Of a stretch of 64,000 nucleotides of DNA, positions 43,551 through 52,866 are shown in pieces. A program made the position numbers and the translations under genes. Position 1 is the stretch's first letter. Each line of letters opens with the position of its first letter. The stretch lies in NCBI RefSeq assembly GCF_025753815.1, contig NZ_JAOWRF010000386.1, positions 1-64,000 on the forward strand. Direction: 5' to 3'. The DNA is from Plectonema radiosum NIES-515. Lineage in GTDB: Bacteria > Cyanobacteriota > Cyanobacteriia > Cyanobacteriales > Nostocaceae. The notes under the pieces were generated by a model, which ran no database searches, was not told where the DNA came from, and saw nothing but the letters and a program-made list of their open reading frames with translations.

Positions 43551-45159
43551 TTGAACTAAACATATCTGTAAATATCGACATCACCGTGCGTGAGCGAATC
43601 TTAATATTCGTACTTACTCCCATCCCCGACTGTAACGATATATTCCTTCCTGAAACCAACAACTGCTGAGTTTCAAGTTCCACCTTTGCAGGGAACCTGT
43701 AAAATGGATAAATCTGGTCTGGTGGTAGTGCATCCGAACCAATCCACACGAGTTTACCCTTAATATCGCCAAATTCACTAAACGGGAACGAATCGATACG
43801 CACATCAACCGTCATCCCCTCTTTCACAAACCCGATATCCTTGTTGGTGATGTAGACTTTGGCTACAAGTTTGTCACTGGGAACCACTTTCAAGATGGGT
43901 TCGCTTGATGTGACAACAAACCCCGGTGTGTGTGCTTTTAATTCAAAAATTGTACCATTAGCAGGCGCTTTTATTTCCTGATATTTCAGGTTCATTTTGG
44001 CTTGACTAATTTGACTATCCGTCTCGGCTATTTTTTTATTATTTTCGACTATCCCTTTAGTAAATTGCGAGTCAATTTCAGCAATCTTCTTATTATTTTC
44101 TGCTATAGTATTAAGCCAATCCCTACGTGAGACAGCTACAGTCGAATGCAACTTAGCAATTCCTTCTGCTATAGAAGCTCTTAAACGTGCTTTTTCTTGC
44201 GTAAGTTGGTCAATTTCACTTTGGGCATTTCTTACTTCCTCTTGTTGTTTGAAGTATTGAATTTTGGAAATACCCCCATCTTTCATTAAAGGGGTAATAT
44301 TATCCAATATACCCTGATTCATCTTTAAGGTATCTTTGGTACTGACAAGTTTAATATCGGTTTGCTGAAATTGTCGTTTTAATTGGTCGATTTGTGAAGT
44401 TGCAGCTGCTACTCGTGCAGACAATTCCACTTGATTGGACGAAACACGTTCTCGTTGTTCTAACGTTAATTTACTAGCACTGCTACTACCATCTAGCTGG
44501 GTACGGTATACCTGATTTTCTGCTATTAGTGTAGCCCGACTTCTAGTTAAATCAAGTATCTCAGTTGGAATTTTTAATTTTGTGACATCAACAGAAGTGC
44601 TACCTTTTAATTCAGACTGATAAAACTGGTTTTCTTGAACTAACGAAGCACGAATTTTCTGCAAGGATTGCATCTGTGCAATGCTCGTTGTATTATCAAG
44701 TGTAAGCAAGGGTTCTCCAAGATGAACTTGCTTGCCATCAATAACAAATATTTGTTTAACTACCCCACCCACAGGTGCTTGTACATCTAGTGTTGCACCA
44801 CTAGCTTCCAATTTACCAGTAGCAGATACGGCTTCTTCAATTAAGGCTAAATTTGCCCAAATTACAGTACCAGTAGTTACTGCCATCAAACTCCACAGGA
44901 TTGCTCTTGACCATTTTCTTGGTTGTTTTAATATTACTGGTTGGTCAAATTTAGGAATGTAACGTGGTGCAGTATTGGGTGGTTTGGGTTGAATCTCGGA
45001 TGCTGGGGTTGATAGTTGTTCTAATTGTTGGATGGAAACCAACGAGGGTATTGACGAATGTGCGTTACCATTACCACTAGTATTATTCTTGTTAGTATCA
45101 TTACCATTGTGTGAAGATTTCCCGTTTCCATTTGTACCGTTACCATTATCAGTATTCAT
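43522..45159 (-). CDS. HlyD-family membrane-fusion protein (type I secretion)
   Basis: 545 aa from the ATG at 45159 (MNTDNGNG). An earlier in-frame Met lies inside the inserted IS. The N-terminus is Asn/Gly/Ser-rich, with a membrane anchor at about 85-106 (AILWSLMAVTTGTVIWANLA) and a lipoyl-like half VQAPVGGVVKQIFVIDGKQV. A long coiled coil of repeated KIAEIDSQ/KIAETDSQ helices follows, then the second half (APANGTIFELKAHTPG) and a beta-barrel end (VDVRIDSFPFSEFG). It bridges the inner-membrane ABC exporter to the outer-membrane tunnel. The next operon gene upstream is 1.4 kb away because of the IS630 insertion, so its expression may depend on a promoter in the IS. Confidence 0.9.
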   Translation of the reverse strand: MNTDNGNGTNGNGKSSHNGNDTNKNNTSGNGNAHSSIPSLVSIQQLEQLSTPASEIQPKPPNTAPRYIPKFDQPVILKQPRKWSRAILWSLMAVTTGTVIWANLALIEEAVSATGKLEASGATLDVQAPVGGVVKQIFVIDGKQVHLGEPLLTLDNTTSIAQMQSLQKIRASLVQENQFYQSELKGSTSVDVTKLKIPTEILDLTRSRATLIAENQVYRTQLDGSSSASKLTLEQRERVSSNQVELSARVAAATSQIDQLKRQFQQTDIKLVSTKDTLKMNQGILDNITPLMKDGGISKIQYFKQQEEVRNAQSEIDQLTQEKARLRASIAEGIAKLHSTVAVSRRDWLNTIAENNKKIAEIDSQFTKGIVENNKKIAETDSQISQAKMNLKYQEIKAPANGTIFELKAHTPGFVVTSSEPILKVVPSDKLVAKVYITNKDIGFVKEGMTVDVRIDSFPFSEFGDIKGKLVWIGSDALPPDQIYPFYRFPAKVELETQQLLVSGRNISLQSGMGVSTNIKIRSRTVMSIFTDMFSSSVESLKTVR

Positions 45160-45190
45160 AATTAGTTTGTATTGAGTTTGAGCGAGCTTA

Positions 45191-46205
45191 CAGCACTTCC
45201 GGCTATTATGAGGTACAGTAGCAGCAACTAGCAAACCAGTTTCTTAAATGTTGAGGATTTATTAAGTCGAGTGCAACTGAGATTAGTTTATCAACCATTT
45301 GTGTTGTAGTTGGAGCAAAACTGCGTAAGAAATATTTGAGTTGTGACCACCATAACTCAATTGGATTAAAATCAGGAGAATATGAGGATAAACTTAGAAC
45401 TGAGGCACCGACAGCTTCAATCATTGGCACAATTGAACCTCGTTTATGCGCGGATAAATTATCCATAACTACCACTGCTCCAGGCCATAACTGTGGCACT
45501 AAAAACTTCTCAAGAAATACTTCAAATGCGTTGCCATCCATTGAATCATTCATTGTCATTAATGCAACTACCTTATTAATACTAATGGCTCCAATTACTG
45601 TAACCTTTGAACCTCGGTAGAAGGGGTTTGCTGAGTAAGCTCTTGTTCCCATTTGTGAACGGGCATGAGTCCTTGTTAAGCCAAGTAGGATACCAGTTTC
45701 GTCCAGAAATACTAAATTTTCTGGCTCTATATTTTTGACCTGCTCCCAATAATCTAATCTTAAATTCAGGACTCTTTCTGTTCCTGCTTGGGTACTCCGC
45801 GTTGTTTTTTTTTACGATTTAATCCTAATTTATGTAATGCAGAACACATTGCACTTTGACCTACCCAATTACCAGTTTTATCTGCAAATAATTCACACAA
45901 CTCTATCAATGTTGCATCTGGATATGCTTCAACTAATTCTCTTAAATCTATGTCCGCATTTGTCAGATGACTAAATTGTGGTTTTCCTTGCGGCTTGGGT
46001 TGTAAATTTCCATCAAGTTTTTGTTGTTTTACAAGCTTTTGCACTAAACTCTTTGAGACGGAAAATATATTAGCTACTTTCCTGATTGAAATGTTTTTCT
46101 GAACATGTGCTGCAACTATTTTTTCTCGAAGATCGACAGAGTATGACTTCATTTAAAAGTATTTATATTTTAATCTAGTGTACCTCATTACAGATGGAAG
46201 TGCTG
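45191..46205 (-). mobile_element. IS630-family insertion sequence, 1015 bp
   Basis: Terminal inverted repeats are about 27 bp long. The left begins CAGCACTTCCGGC and ends TGAGGTACA, the right end inverted begins CAGCACTTCCATC and ends TGAGGTACA, with about four mismatches. TA lies on both sides (45189-45190 and 46206-46207), the expected IS630/Tc1 target duplication. It lies in the gap between the ABC-transporter and HlyD genes. Confidence 0.85.
45206..46152 (-). CDS. IS630 transposase made by frameshifting (two frames)
   Basis: Frame A (46152-45766) encodes the DNA-binding part: MKSYSVDLREKIVAAHVQ then an HTH (ISIRKVANIFSVSKSLVQKL). Frame B (from about 45810 to 45206) encodes the DDE part: LVFLDETGILLG (first Asp), VVVMDNLSAHK (second Asp) and SPDFNPIELWWSQLK (Glu). 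They overlap at a run of nine A on the coding strand (45805-45813), where a -1 slip gives KKKTTRSTQAGTERVLNLRL and joins the parts. This is the usual expression mode of this family, so the element may be active. Confidence 0.85.
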
Positions 46206-46294
46206 TAACGTGGTTAGTAGTTATAAATAAAATGAATGAACTTGGTGGGAGGTGATTAACTTTTTTAGTTGGGTGATTAGTCGTTAATTATTGG

Positions 46295-46411
46295 TTATTG
46301 GTTTTTATTGGTACTTCGTTTAGTTGTACATTATTGTTTATTTATTGGTTGTTAATTATTGGTTGTTATTGGTTTTTATTGGTACTTCGTTTAGTTGTAC
46401 ATTATTGTTTA
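46295..46411. repeat. 46-bp direct repeat, 71-bp period
   Basis: A 46-bp block starting ttattggtttttattggtac and ending acattattgttta occurs unchanged at 46295-46340 and 46366-46411. The surrounding 46208-46593 is a TTATTGGTT-rich low-complexity gap with no gene. Confidence 0.8.
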
Positions 46412-46593
46412 TTGGTTGGTTGTTAATTTAGTTATTGGTTGTTGATAGTTATTTGTCGGTTTTGGTATGACGGTACTTGGTTATTGTTTGTCGGAGTAGA
46501 ACTAATCATAATTTGGTTAATTATTAGTTATTGATTATTGGTTGTTGGTTGTTATTAAAAGAAGCTCAAGATGCGTGAAATCAACCGTTTGTC

Positions 46594-49554
46594 TCACCCA
46601 GAAGATGCCTCTTGCTGTTGGTAGAGACAGTAGTACAATCCCCTCATCCCCATCAATTCAGCATGAGTCCCTTGTTCCGTTACTTTCCCAGCACTCATCA
46701 TCAGAATCACATCAGCATTTTGAATTGTTGGCAATCTATGCGTGATAAACAATACTGTCCTTCCACGGAATGCTGCTGCCAGATTCAAACAAACTTGCCT
46801 TTCTGTGGCATAATCTAAAGCACTGGTAGCTTCATCTAGAATCAAAAGTGGTGGATTTTGCAATACAGTCCGTGCGATCGCTATCCTTTGTCTTTGTCCC
46901 CCAGATAATGCTGAACCCCTTTCCCCAACTTTAGTTTCATAACCATTGGGCAGATTCATGATAAAATCGTGAGCGCAAGCAATATGAGCTGCTTCAACAA
47001 TCTCTTCTGGTGTAGCATCCGGGCAAGTTAGAGCAATATTTTCTTGTACAGTGGTATCGAACAAGAGAGTATCTTGCAGTACCATACCAATTTGTTGACG
47101 CAGGGAATATAATTCGACTTTGCTAATGTCGTACCCGTCAATTAAGATGCGTCCTGCGTCAAGTTCGTATAGTCTGGGTAATAATTTAGTTAGGGTACTC
47201 TTACCAGCACCACTTTGTCCCACAACTCCCACAAACGTACCTTTAGGGATGTCAAGATGAACGTTATTAAGTTGGGGGTTGGGAGATTTACCAAAGCTGA
47301 AGGTAACGTTATCATATTTGACTGTTCCGTTAATAGCTGGCATTGGTATATTATTACGACCAGCAATTTCGCTTTCTTGGGGAGTATCCAGAATATCTGC
47401 AAGACGTTCTAAAGATAAAGCCGTTTCTTGGAAGTTCTGCCACAGTTGAATTAATCGCAGTAGGGGACTGGTAACGTAACCTGCTATAATCCTGAAAGCG
47501 ATTAATTGTCCTAATGTGATTTCTTGTTTCAATACTAGATATGCACCAACCCACAATAAAAGTAAACTCGATAGTTTGTTGAGGAAGTTGCTTATTGAAC
47601 TAGCTGTGTTGGAAGTGAGTACGTTCTCAAAGCTTGCACTAATATATTTACCGTAGCGTGTTTGCCATTGCCATCGGGAATTAAGTTCGATATTTTGTGC
47701 TTTGACTGTTTGTATTCCAGAAACTACTTCTACCAGATATGATTGAGTTTCAGCATTTCTTTCAGCTTTGGTTCTAGTTTGATTGCGAATAATTGGGGCA
47801 AATATAAATGTAAGTAGCGCAAATAATGGTATAGTTGCCAGTGCTACAATTGTTAATAGCCAACTGTAGAAGACCATCACCGCGATGTAGATAACCGAAA
47901 AGATGGCATCTAGCACTACAGTTAAGGCAGTACCTGTAAGGAAAGAGCGAATATTTTCAAGTTCGTTTATCCGACTTGAGATTTCACCGACAGGACGCTT
48001 TTCAAAGTAGCGTAGTGGTAATCTGAGTAGGTGGTCGATTACTTCTGAGCCTAAACTTAAATCAATCCGGTTGGTGGTATCGACAAACAAGTTGGTACGC
48101 AACCAAGTAATAACACCCTCGATGATAGCCATTACAATTAACAGGCTACCCAACACGTTAAGGGTATTGATGCCATTTTGAATAATGACTTTATCAATAA
48201 TTACTTGAGTAATGAGGGGATTAGCTAACCCTAATAGTTGTACAAATAATGAAGCGATAAATACTTCAATTAAAACTGTCTTATGTTTCTTGATAGCTGG
48301 GAGAAACCAAGATAATCCAAACCGCTTTTTGGGTGTTTCTTTAGTGGGTTGCAGAAGTAAGACTTGTCCGGATTCTCCCCAAGCTTCAACAAAATCGGCT
48401 GGCTTTTTACGGGTAATTCCCTGTTCGGGGATAGCAAAAACTAGTTCTTGTTCTGTGGCAAAGTAAATAATTGCAAAACTATCCAGCCAAGGTAGTAAAA
48501 TAGGAGTTGGTAGCTTGGATATAGCGAAGGAAGGAATGTTGACTAGTTGCGACTTTAAACCCATCAACTCAGCAACACCACCGCAGAGTTCTATGGAGAT
48601 TTTACCAGTGCGCTGGTAGTTGTTAACTAATGCTCGCTTCAATACATCACGTTTCCACGGCATTCCCCAGAGTTGACTGAGCATTTGGAAGCACGCTAAA
48701 CTAGCATCTACTGGTCCTCGTCCGTGAACGTAGGGATATTTGACTTGTTGTGCGTTGTTGCTTTCGGATGGTGCTTCTGGTTTTAGGGGTGCAAATGGGA
48801 CGTTTTCCCAAGGATTTGCTTGAATCGAAATATCGGATTCGGTTGTGGTTACTGATTGGGAAAATGATAATGTAGGGTTGGATAAGCCAATGAGACGAAT
48901 TCCCTTTCCCGTTGCTTGAATATTACCCGCATCGGTTGGGTTGATGGCATTTCCCACCTGGTAATTATCACAAGTGCTGCTAACTAACCATAGCAGATTC
49001 GGATCTAGTTGTTGAAGTGGCGTTTTACCTGGTGGTAAGTTGAGTACAGTTGCGTGGTGAAGAGATGCTAGAGCTAAAGATTTTAAATTATCTACAACTT
49101 TACCCCGACGTTCTAATTCTGCACCCAATAGGTCGTATATTTCAATTAAACTGCATTTGTTGCAAAATGCATTTTTCAGGATTGGTTCAAATTCAAGCAG
49201 TGCGAGAAAATCTGCTGCTTTAAGTGTAAGACAGATTGACTCGGTGGATGCGATCGCTGTTTCACTCAATACTCCACGTACAATGGAAGCAGCACCGATA
49301 ATCGCTCCTGGTTCTAGTAATTCCAATGTTTCTGGAGCATCTGCACTTCTTGAATATCCCAGCAATCTTGCTTTGCCTTGAAAGAGAATGTTAACTCTTG
49401 CTGGTAGGGTTTCTCGTGCCAGAATTGCTTGTCCCATTCTATAACGCAATGGTTCGAGTTTTGCGGCGATGCGCTCGATTGAAGTGGGGTCAAGTCTGTC
49501 AAAGGGTGGAATCAAAGCTAGGAACTCTACAATGGTGGTAGTGCTTTCTATCAT
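46594..49554 (-). CDS. type I secretion ABC transporter with cNMP-like and C39-like domains
   Basis: 986 aa. Residues 1-130 form a cyclic-nucleotide-binding-like domain (IPPFDRLDPTSIERIAAKLE). Residues about 275-405 form a peptidase-C39-like domain in which the catalytic Cys position appears lost (GPVDASLACFQML instead of a DCG motif). A six-span membrane domain follows (440-720), then an ATPase with GQSGAGKST (Walker A), LSGGQRQR (signature), LLILDEATSALD (Walker B) and FITHRLPTI. A dead C39 domain usually docks rather than cleaves substrates, as in HlyB. It probably exports large leaderless proteins. The start overlaps the parvulin gene by 4 bp (ATGA). Confidence 0.9.
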   Translation of the reverse strand: MIESTTTIVEFLALIPPFDRLDPTSIERIAAKLEPLRYRMGQAILARETLPARVNILFQGKARLLGYSRSADAPETLELLEPGAIIGAASIVRGVLSETAIASTESICLTLKAADFLALLEFEPILKNAFCNKCSLIEIYDLLGAELERRGKVVDNLKSLALASLHHATVLNLPPGKTPLQQLDPNLLWLVSSTCDNYQVGNAINPTDAGNIQATGKGIRLIGLSNPTLSFSQSVTTTESDISIQANPWENVPFAPLKPEAPSESNNAQQVKYPYVHGRGPVDASLACFQMLSQLWGMPWKRDVLKRALVNNYQRTGKISIELCGGVAELMGLKSQLVNIPSFAISKLPTPILLPWLDSFAIIYFATEQELVFAIPEQGITRKKPADFVEAWGESGQVLLLQPTKETPKKRFGLSWFLPAIKKHKTVLIEVFIASLFVQLLGLANPLITQVIIDKVIIQNGINTLNVLGSLLIVMAIIEGVITWLRTNLFVDTTNRIDLSLGSEVIDHLLRLPLRYFEKRPVGEISSRINELENIRSFLTGTALTVVLDAIFSVIYIAVMVFYSWLLTIVALATIPLFALLTFIFAPIIRNQTRTKAERNAETQSYLVEVVSGIQTVKAQNIELNSRWQWQTRYGKYISASFENVLTSNTASSISNFLNKLSSLLLLWVGAYLVLKQEITLGQLIAFRIIAGYVTSPLLRLIQLWQNFQETALSLERLADILDTPQESEIAGRNNIPMPAINGTVKYDNVTFSFGKSPNPQLNNVHLDIPKGTFVGVVGQSGAGKSTLTKLLPRLYELDAGRILIDGYDISKVELYSLRQQIGMVLQDTLLFDTTVQENIALTCPDATPEEIVEAAHIACAHDFIMNLPNGYETKVGERGSALSGGQRQRIAIARTVLQNPPLLILDEATSALDYATERQVCLNLAAAFRGRTVLFITHRLPTIQNADVILMMSAGKVTEQGTHAELMGMRGLYYCLYQQQEASSG

Positions 49555-50327
49555 TGCGTTACTAAAACTGGAGTAGATGCACTTGGGAGTAGGGAATTGT
49601 CGTTGGTGTTAAGTGAAATTGGTGATCTTTGTAGTTGTTCTGCTAACCATTGTTCAAATAAGTGATTTCGCAACATGGTGCGTGTAGTATCATCTAACTG
49701 TGCCGCAACTAATTTTTCAAACCGTATAATTACGTACCAATTCTCCAGCTTGATGGGTGTCCACAATTGCCCTGGTTGGGAGATGGAGAGTTTTTGTGCT
49801 ATGTCTGGATGGGGTTGCGATATGGGAACGGGTCCGAGCAATCCTCCTGTTTGTGCTTCTTGTCCAAGGGAATATTCAAGAGCACAGTCAGCAAAGCTTT
49901 GTTCTCCTGCTTTGATGCGGAAGTATAGTTCTTGTGCTATTTCTGCGTCTTGGATGCGGAGGAGGGAGTAGACGACTTTATCGAGTTGGGGTTTGTATTG
50001 GAGGAAGAGTGATTCTAGTTTGTTTCCCCAATTTGCTATTTTAAATTTTTCTACTCGCAGTTCCCTTGTTGCGATCGCTTCAAATTGTACCTCTGTGATA
50101 CACTGTTGTTGTAATGCTGCTTTTATGGCTGATTGTGTAGTAAGCTTGTTCTGTTGACAGAATTGCTCTATAGAGTTGGCTTTCTCTTGGGGAGTTAATT
50201 CGATAGGGGCAATGGCTTTATTAACGATTAATTCGCGTTGAAACTGTGACAATAGTTGATACTCTGCCAACAGGTGTGGTAACTCTGTGGCTGATATTGT
50301 TTGGTTGCCAAGTTGGATGTGTGCCAT
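49551..50327 (-). CDS. parvulin-type peptidyl-prolyl isomerase of the secretion operon
   Basis: 258 aa from the ATG at 50327 (MAHIQLGN). An ATG 66 bp earlier is in frame but adds an uncharacteristic leader. It has a SurA/PpiC-like N-terminal helical part, then a parvulin domain (AEIAQELYFRIKAGEQSFAD, SLGQEAQTGGLLGPVP, ENWYVIIRFEKLVAAQ). No signal peptide is seen, so it is probably cytoplasmic and may keep the large substrate unfolded before export. First gene of the operon with the ABC transporter and HlyD, a layout common in cyanobacteria. Confidence 0.85.
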   Translation of the reverse strand: MAHIQLGNQTISATELPHLLAEYQLLSQFQRELIVNKAIAPIELTPQEKANSIEQFCQQNKLTTQSAIKAALQQQCITEVQFEAIATRELRVEKFKIANWGNKLESLFLQYKPQLDKVVYSLLRIQDAEIAQELYFRIKAGEQSFADCALEYSLGQEAQTGGLLGPVPISQPHPDIAQKLSISQPGQLWTPIKLENWYVIIRFEKLVAAQLDDTTRTMLRNHLFEQWLAEQLQRSPISLNTNDNSLLPSASTPVLVTQ

Positions 50328-50504
50328 AGCAATAAACTTCGGTAGAAGACAGCAGCCTGAAATGTGCGAGTGTTGCTTTAAATACAAACTCACTGTTTAA
50401 GGATTGCTTAATATAATGAATACGGCAACCTTGAGGATACTTAAAAACAGTGCTATTTCTCAAAAGTGCGCTACGTGGGAATACGGTAGCACAGTGATGG
50501 TGAC

Positions 50505-50571
50505 TCAAAACATGAGTTTTTGAGAAATGCAGGACTGTCCGTCAGCTTGAAAAGCTATGTGTACTTCGACT
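50505..50571. repeat. interspersed structured repeat, copy 1
   Basis: ctcaaaacatgagtttttgag (hairpin CTCAAAA-7-TTTTGAG), then agcttgaaaagct and tgtgtacttcgact. A diverged copy is at 60432-60498, with a compensatory change in the hairpin. Confidence 0.65.
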
Positions 50572-50662
50572 CAATTTTACATCTGTAAATATTTCTACTA
50601 ATAATCTGTCACACGTCTGTATTATAAAATCACCTTCAATAGTGGTGTCACACACGTTTACA

Positions 50663-51150
50663 GTAACCGGACAGTGACCAGACAGTTAATAAAATGACCA
50701 GACAATATTAGTGTAGAAAACGCGCTGTATGACCAGACATGTTTGATAAAAACACTCATCAGTGCGTCGGAATGCCCGGACGATTTCTCGTACCAATTTT
50801 TCTTTCTAATTAGTTGTCTGGCTTTATTAATTTGACATGTCAAAATAGTATTTCGACCGACAGATAATTAAAGAAGTAAAATTTTTTTACCAAAAAACAT
50901 ATATATAAATTTTGGATAAAAATTTTCTAGCAGTAGAGTCTCTGTCGTCCGGTGTCTGGTTGAAGAGTCTTGTGATATGAATAATAGTGTACAGCAGACA
51001 GTTAATTATATTTGAATAACAAATTCCCATAAATATTAACATGTATGGCGAACTGTCTAGCGGACAGTGGTAATAAAACACTCCTCAAGATATTAAATAT
51101 TAACCAGACAGTTGTAATTGTATACCAAACTCTTTTACCCGACACATAAG
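50663..51150. repeat. array of CCAGACAGTTAAT-like motifs in both orientations
   Basis: Copies are near 50668, 50678, 50698, 50732, 50815 (inverted), 50856, 50952 (inverted), 50996, 51053 (inverted), 51062 and 51103, with variants near 50775 and 51139. The best forms read TGACCAGACAGTTAAT and GCAGACAGTTAATTA. Similar TGTCTGATTTATTAATT motifs lie upstream of the integrase at 23340-23410. It may be an iteron or centromere array, or the multi-site end of a Tn7/Mu-type transposon. Confidence 0.6.
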
Positions 51151-51235
51151 GTGTAAATAGCTTTTTGGGCTGTTTGTGTACTACAAAAGCTGTGGGATTT
51201 GTGATGATGGGTTGAGGTACGAAACTCATCCTACG

Positions 51236-51854
51236 TGTAACGAACTGCAAATATCCGGAGATAAAACTGCAAACAAGGCGATTTTAAAACCACATTAACT
51301 GCAAATAAGAGGGGTCTCAAAACCACATTATCTGCAAATAAAACCACATTAGCTGCAACCAAACCACATTAACTGCAAACAAACCATATTCGCTGCAAAT
51401 AAGTACTGATTTACCGCAAATAGCCTGAAATTCATAGCCATAGCTATTTTGAGCTTTTTGGTTATAATTATCCTGAAAGTGTCTAAATTAAAGATTTTTT
51501 GACCGTCCCACACTGTAAAAGTTTTTTTGTTTTAAGAGTGTTTGCCTGTTTAAGAAACAAGTTAGCGTGGCCGGAACGAAAAAAACCTTATTTATAATTT
51601 AATTGAACGGATATTGTCTAAATTAAACCACATTAACCGGGCATAAGTGTTTGGTAAATTGGTTCGTATTTTCTGGACAGTTTTGATGTGAAAAATTAAA
51701 AATTGACGACTGGTAAGGGTTTTAGGCTATTTGCACCTAATGTGGTTCAGAATGCAGATAATGTGGTTTTGAGACCCCCTCTATTTGCAGTTAATGTGGT
51801 TTCTGTTAGCGGCTTGTTTGCAGTTTGAAGCGTTTATGTTTGCAGTTTCTTACA
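51236..51854. mobile_element. 619-bp TGT...ACA element with subterminal repeat arrays, no transposase
   Basis: The ends are TGTAACGAACTGCAAA and the inverse of TGTAAGAAACTGCAAA. Inside the left end are five copies of AACCACATTAnCTGCAAAT (51288, 51321, 51342, 51362, 51382). Three inverted copies lie inside the right end (51729, 51753, 51783), along with shared GAGGGG(G)TCTC. The right border is exact: from 51855 the sequence is that of the Hint gene family (compare 56590). Multi-site TGT ends resemble Tn7/Mu-like (TnsB/TniA) transposons. A non-autonomous derivative is likely. Confidence 0.6.
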
Positions 51855-52208
51855 CCTAACAAAAGTATCTAATACCTGACGTGCTTCAATTTCCCCTGGT
51901 GTAGTTGGGTCATCTGCAATCACCCAATCCCCAACCTGAATATCTTCAATATTCTTAATCCCCTCAGTCGTCAGAATTTCTGTACCAGCAACAAAACAGT
52001 TACCCGTCTTTGTAACTGTTTTTCCGGTAGATTGCAGGACATTATCTGCACCTTCAACACCACCTTTAATCGCTTTATTAGCAGCAAAGAACTTCTTGAC
52101 ACCAAATAATGACCCAGCAAAAGGCACATAAGCCAGCAAGTTCCAAGCATCAGAGCGTTCAAACTTACCGTTATCTTGGTAGCTTTGGTAAAGGTTATAA
52201 GTAGCTAC
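51855..52208 (-). pseudogene. Rhs/PT-HINT gene fragment, truncated at both ends
   Basis: It encodes YNLYQSYQDNGKFERSDAWN, LLAYVPFAGSLFGVKKFFAA and the Hint start NCFVAGTEILTTEGIKNIED to VLDTFVR. It is nearly identical to the same part of the two larger Rhs genes downstream. The 3' side is cut by the TGT...ACA element and the 5' side by the segment at 52209-52384. Confidence 0.8.
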
Positions 52209-52214
52209 AAAATT

Positions 52215-52375
52215 GATGCGATTCTACTAATCTAATTTGCAGATAATACGATGAAATAAGAATATTTGTTGATAAAAAATAATAGCAATGTTGGGTTCTG
52301 GCACTACAATATATTTGTTAAATATTGAGGTTTTCCTGCGCTTTCACCAACAAAAGAATCGATGCGATTCTACTA
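52215..52375. repeat. 15-bp direct repeats flanking a 131-bp segment
   Basis: gatgcgattctacta occurs at 52215-52229 and 52361-52375, next to the breakpoint of the Hint fragment. It is perhaps the scar of an insertion. Confidence 0.5.
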
Positions 52376-52384
52376 CTCACACGC

Positions 52385-52849
52385 CTAGTTTTGTGATTCG
52401 TATTCTTCACAAATTCTTACAGCAGCTTCGAGATATCGATCTAATAGACGACGATCAGATATATCAGGCAATACTAATTCAACAGCCGCAGTGGTTTCCA
52501 TTATTCCACCATGCTTTTCTCCTTCTTTAAAAGCTGCGATAGAACCCCACAATCGAGCTATGGCAGTTTGAATTTCTTCCCTCTCAGGCAGATACCATAT
52601 TTCTCCACTAATCTCAAGACACTGTGAAGGAGTTAAAACATTTTGCTCTTCCATTGCTTGCTGAATATATTTATTAAGCTGAGAGAGTTTGTCCGATTTA
52701 ATCTCGGATGAATATATTTGTATACATTCTATTGCCCATTGGATTGCCAAACTATAATGATATTTTTGTAATTTGTTTGCAATTGGATAAGCCCAAAGTA
52801 TCTTTTTTTCCGTTATAGTTTGTTTTACATTTTCTATTAATTGTTTCAT
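52385..52849 (-). CDS. putative immunity protein of the first Rhs toxin
   Basis: 154 aa from the ATG at 52849 (MKQLIENVKQTITEKKI). Longer in-frame starts lie inside the toxin gene. It is a helical, soluble protein: LAIQWAIECIQIYSSEIKSD, a central REEIQTAIARLWGSIAAFKE and C-terminal LLDRYLEAAVRICEEY. It lies 17 bp after the Rhs stop on the same strand, the standard place for an immunity gene. Its family is not recognised. Confidence 0.6.
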   Translation of the reverse strand: MKQLIENVKQTITEKKILWAYPIANKLQKYHYSLAIQWAIECIQIYSSEIKSDKLSQLNKYIQQAMEEQNVLTPSQCLEISGEIWYLPEREEIQTAIARLWGSIAAFKEGEKHGGIMETTAAVELVLPDISDRRLLDRYLEAAVRICEEYESQN

Positions 52850-52866
52850 GATTGTAAATATGCTTA

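Larger units (their letters stand above)
50328..51235. other. gene-free repeat-rich stretch
   Basis: No gene is supported. It contains a structured interspersed repeat (50505-50571) and a dense array of TGTCTGG/CCAGACA motifs (50663-51150). The short frames here lack ribosome sites and motifs. Confidence 0.5.

Noticed and set aside
45159..45234. Longer HlyD start at 45234
   Set aside because: The extra 25 codons come from the end of the IS630 element, and the Asn/Gly-rich start at 45159 is natural.
50221..50508. 95-codon minus-strand frame upstream of the parvulin gene
   Set aside because: It overlaps the parvulin start and the interspersed repeat and shows no domain.
52209..52384. CRISPR-like repeat (gatgcgattctacta twice)
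   Set aside because: Only two short copies with one spacer-like segment of 131 bp, no cas genes and no palindromic repeat.
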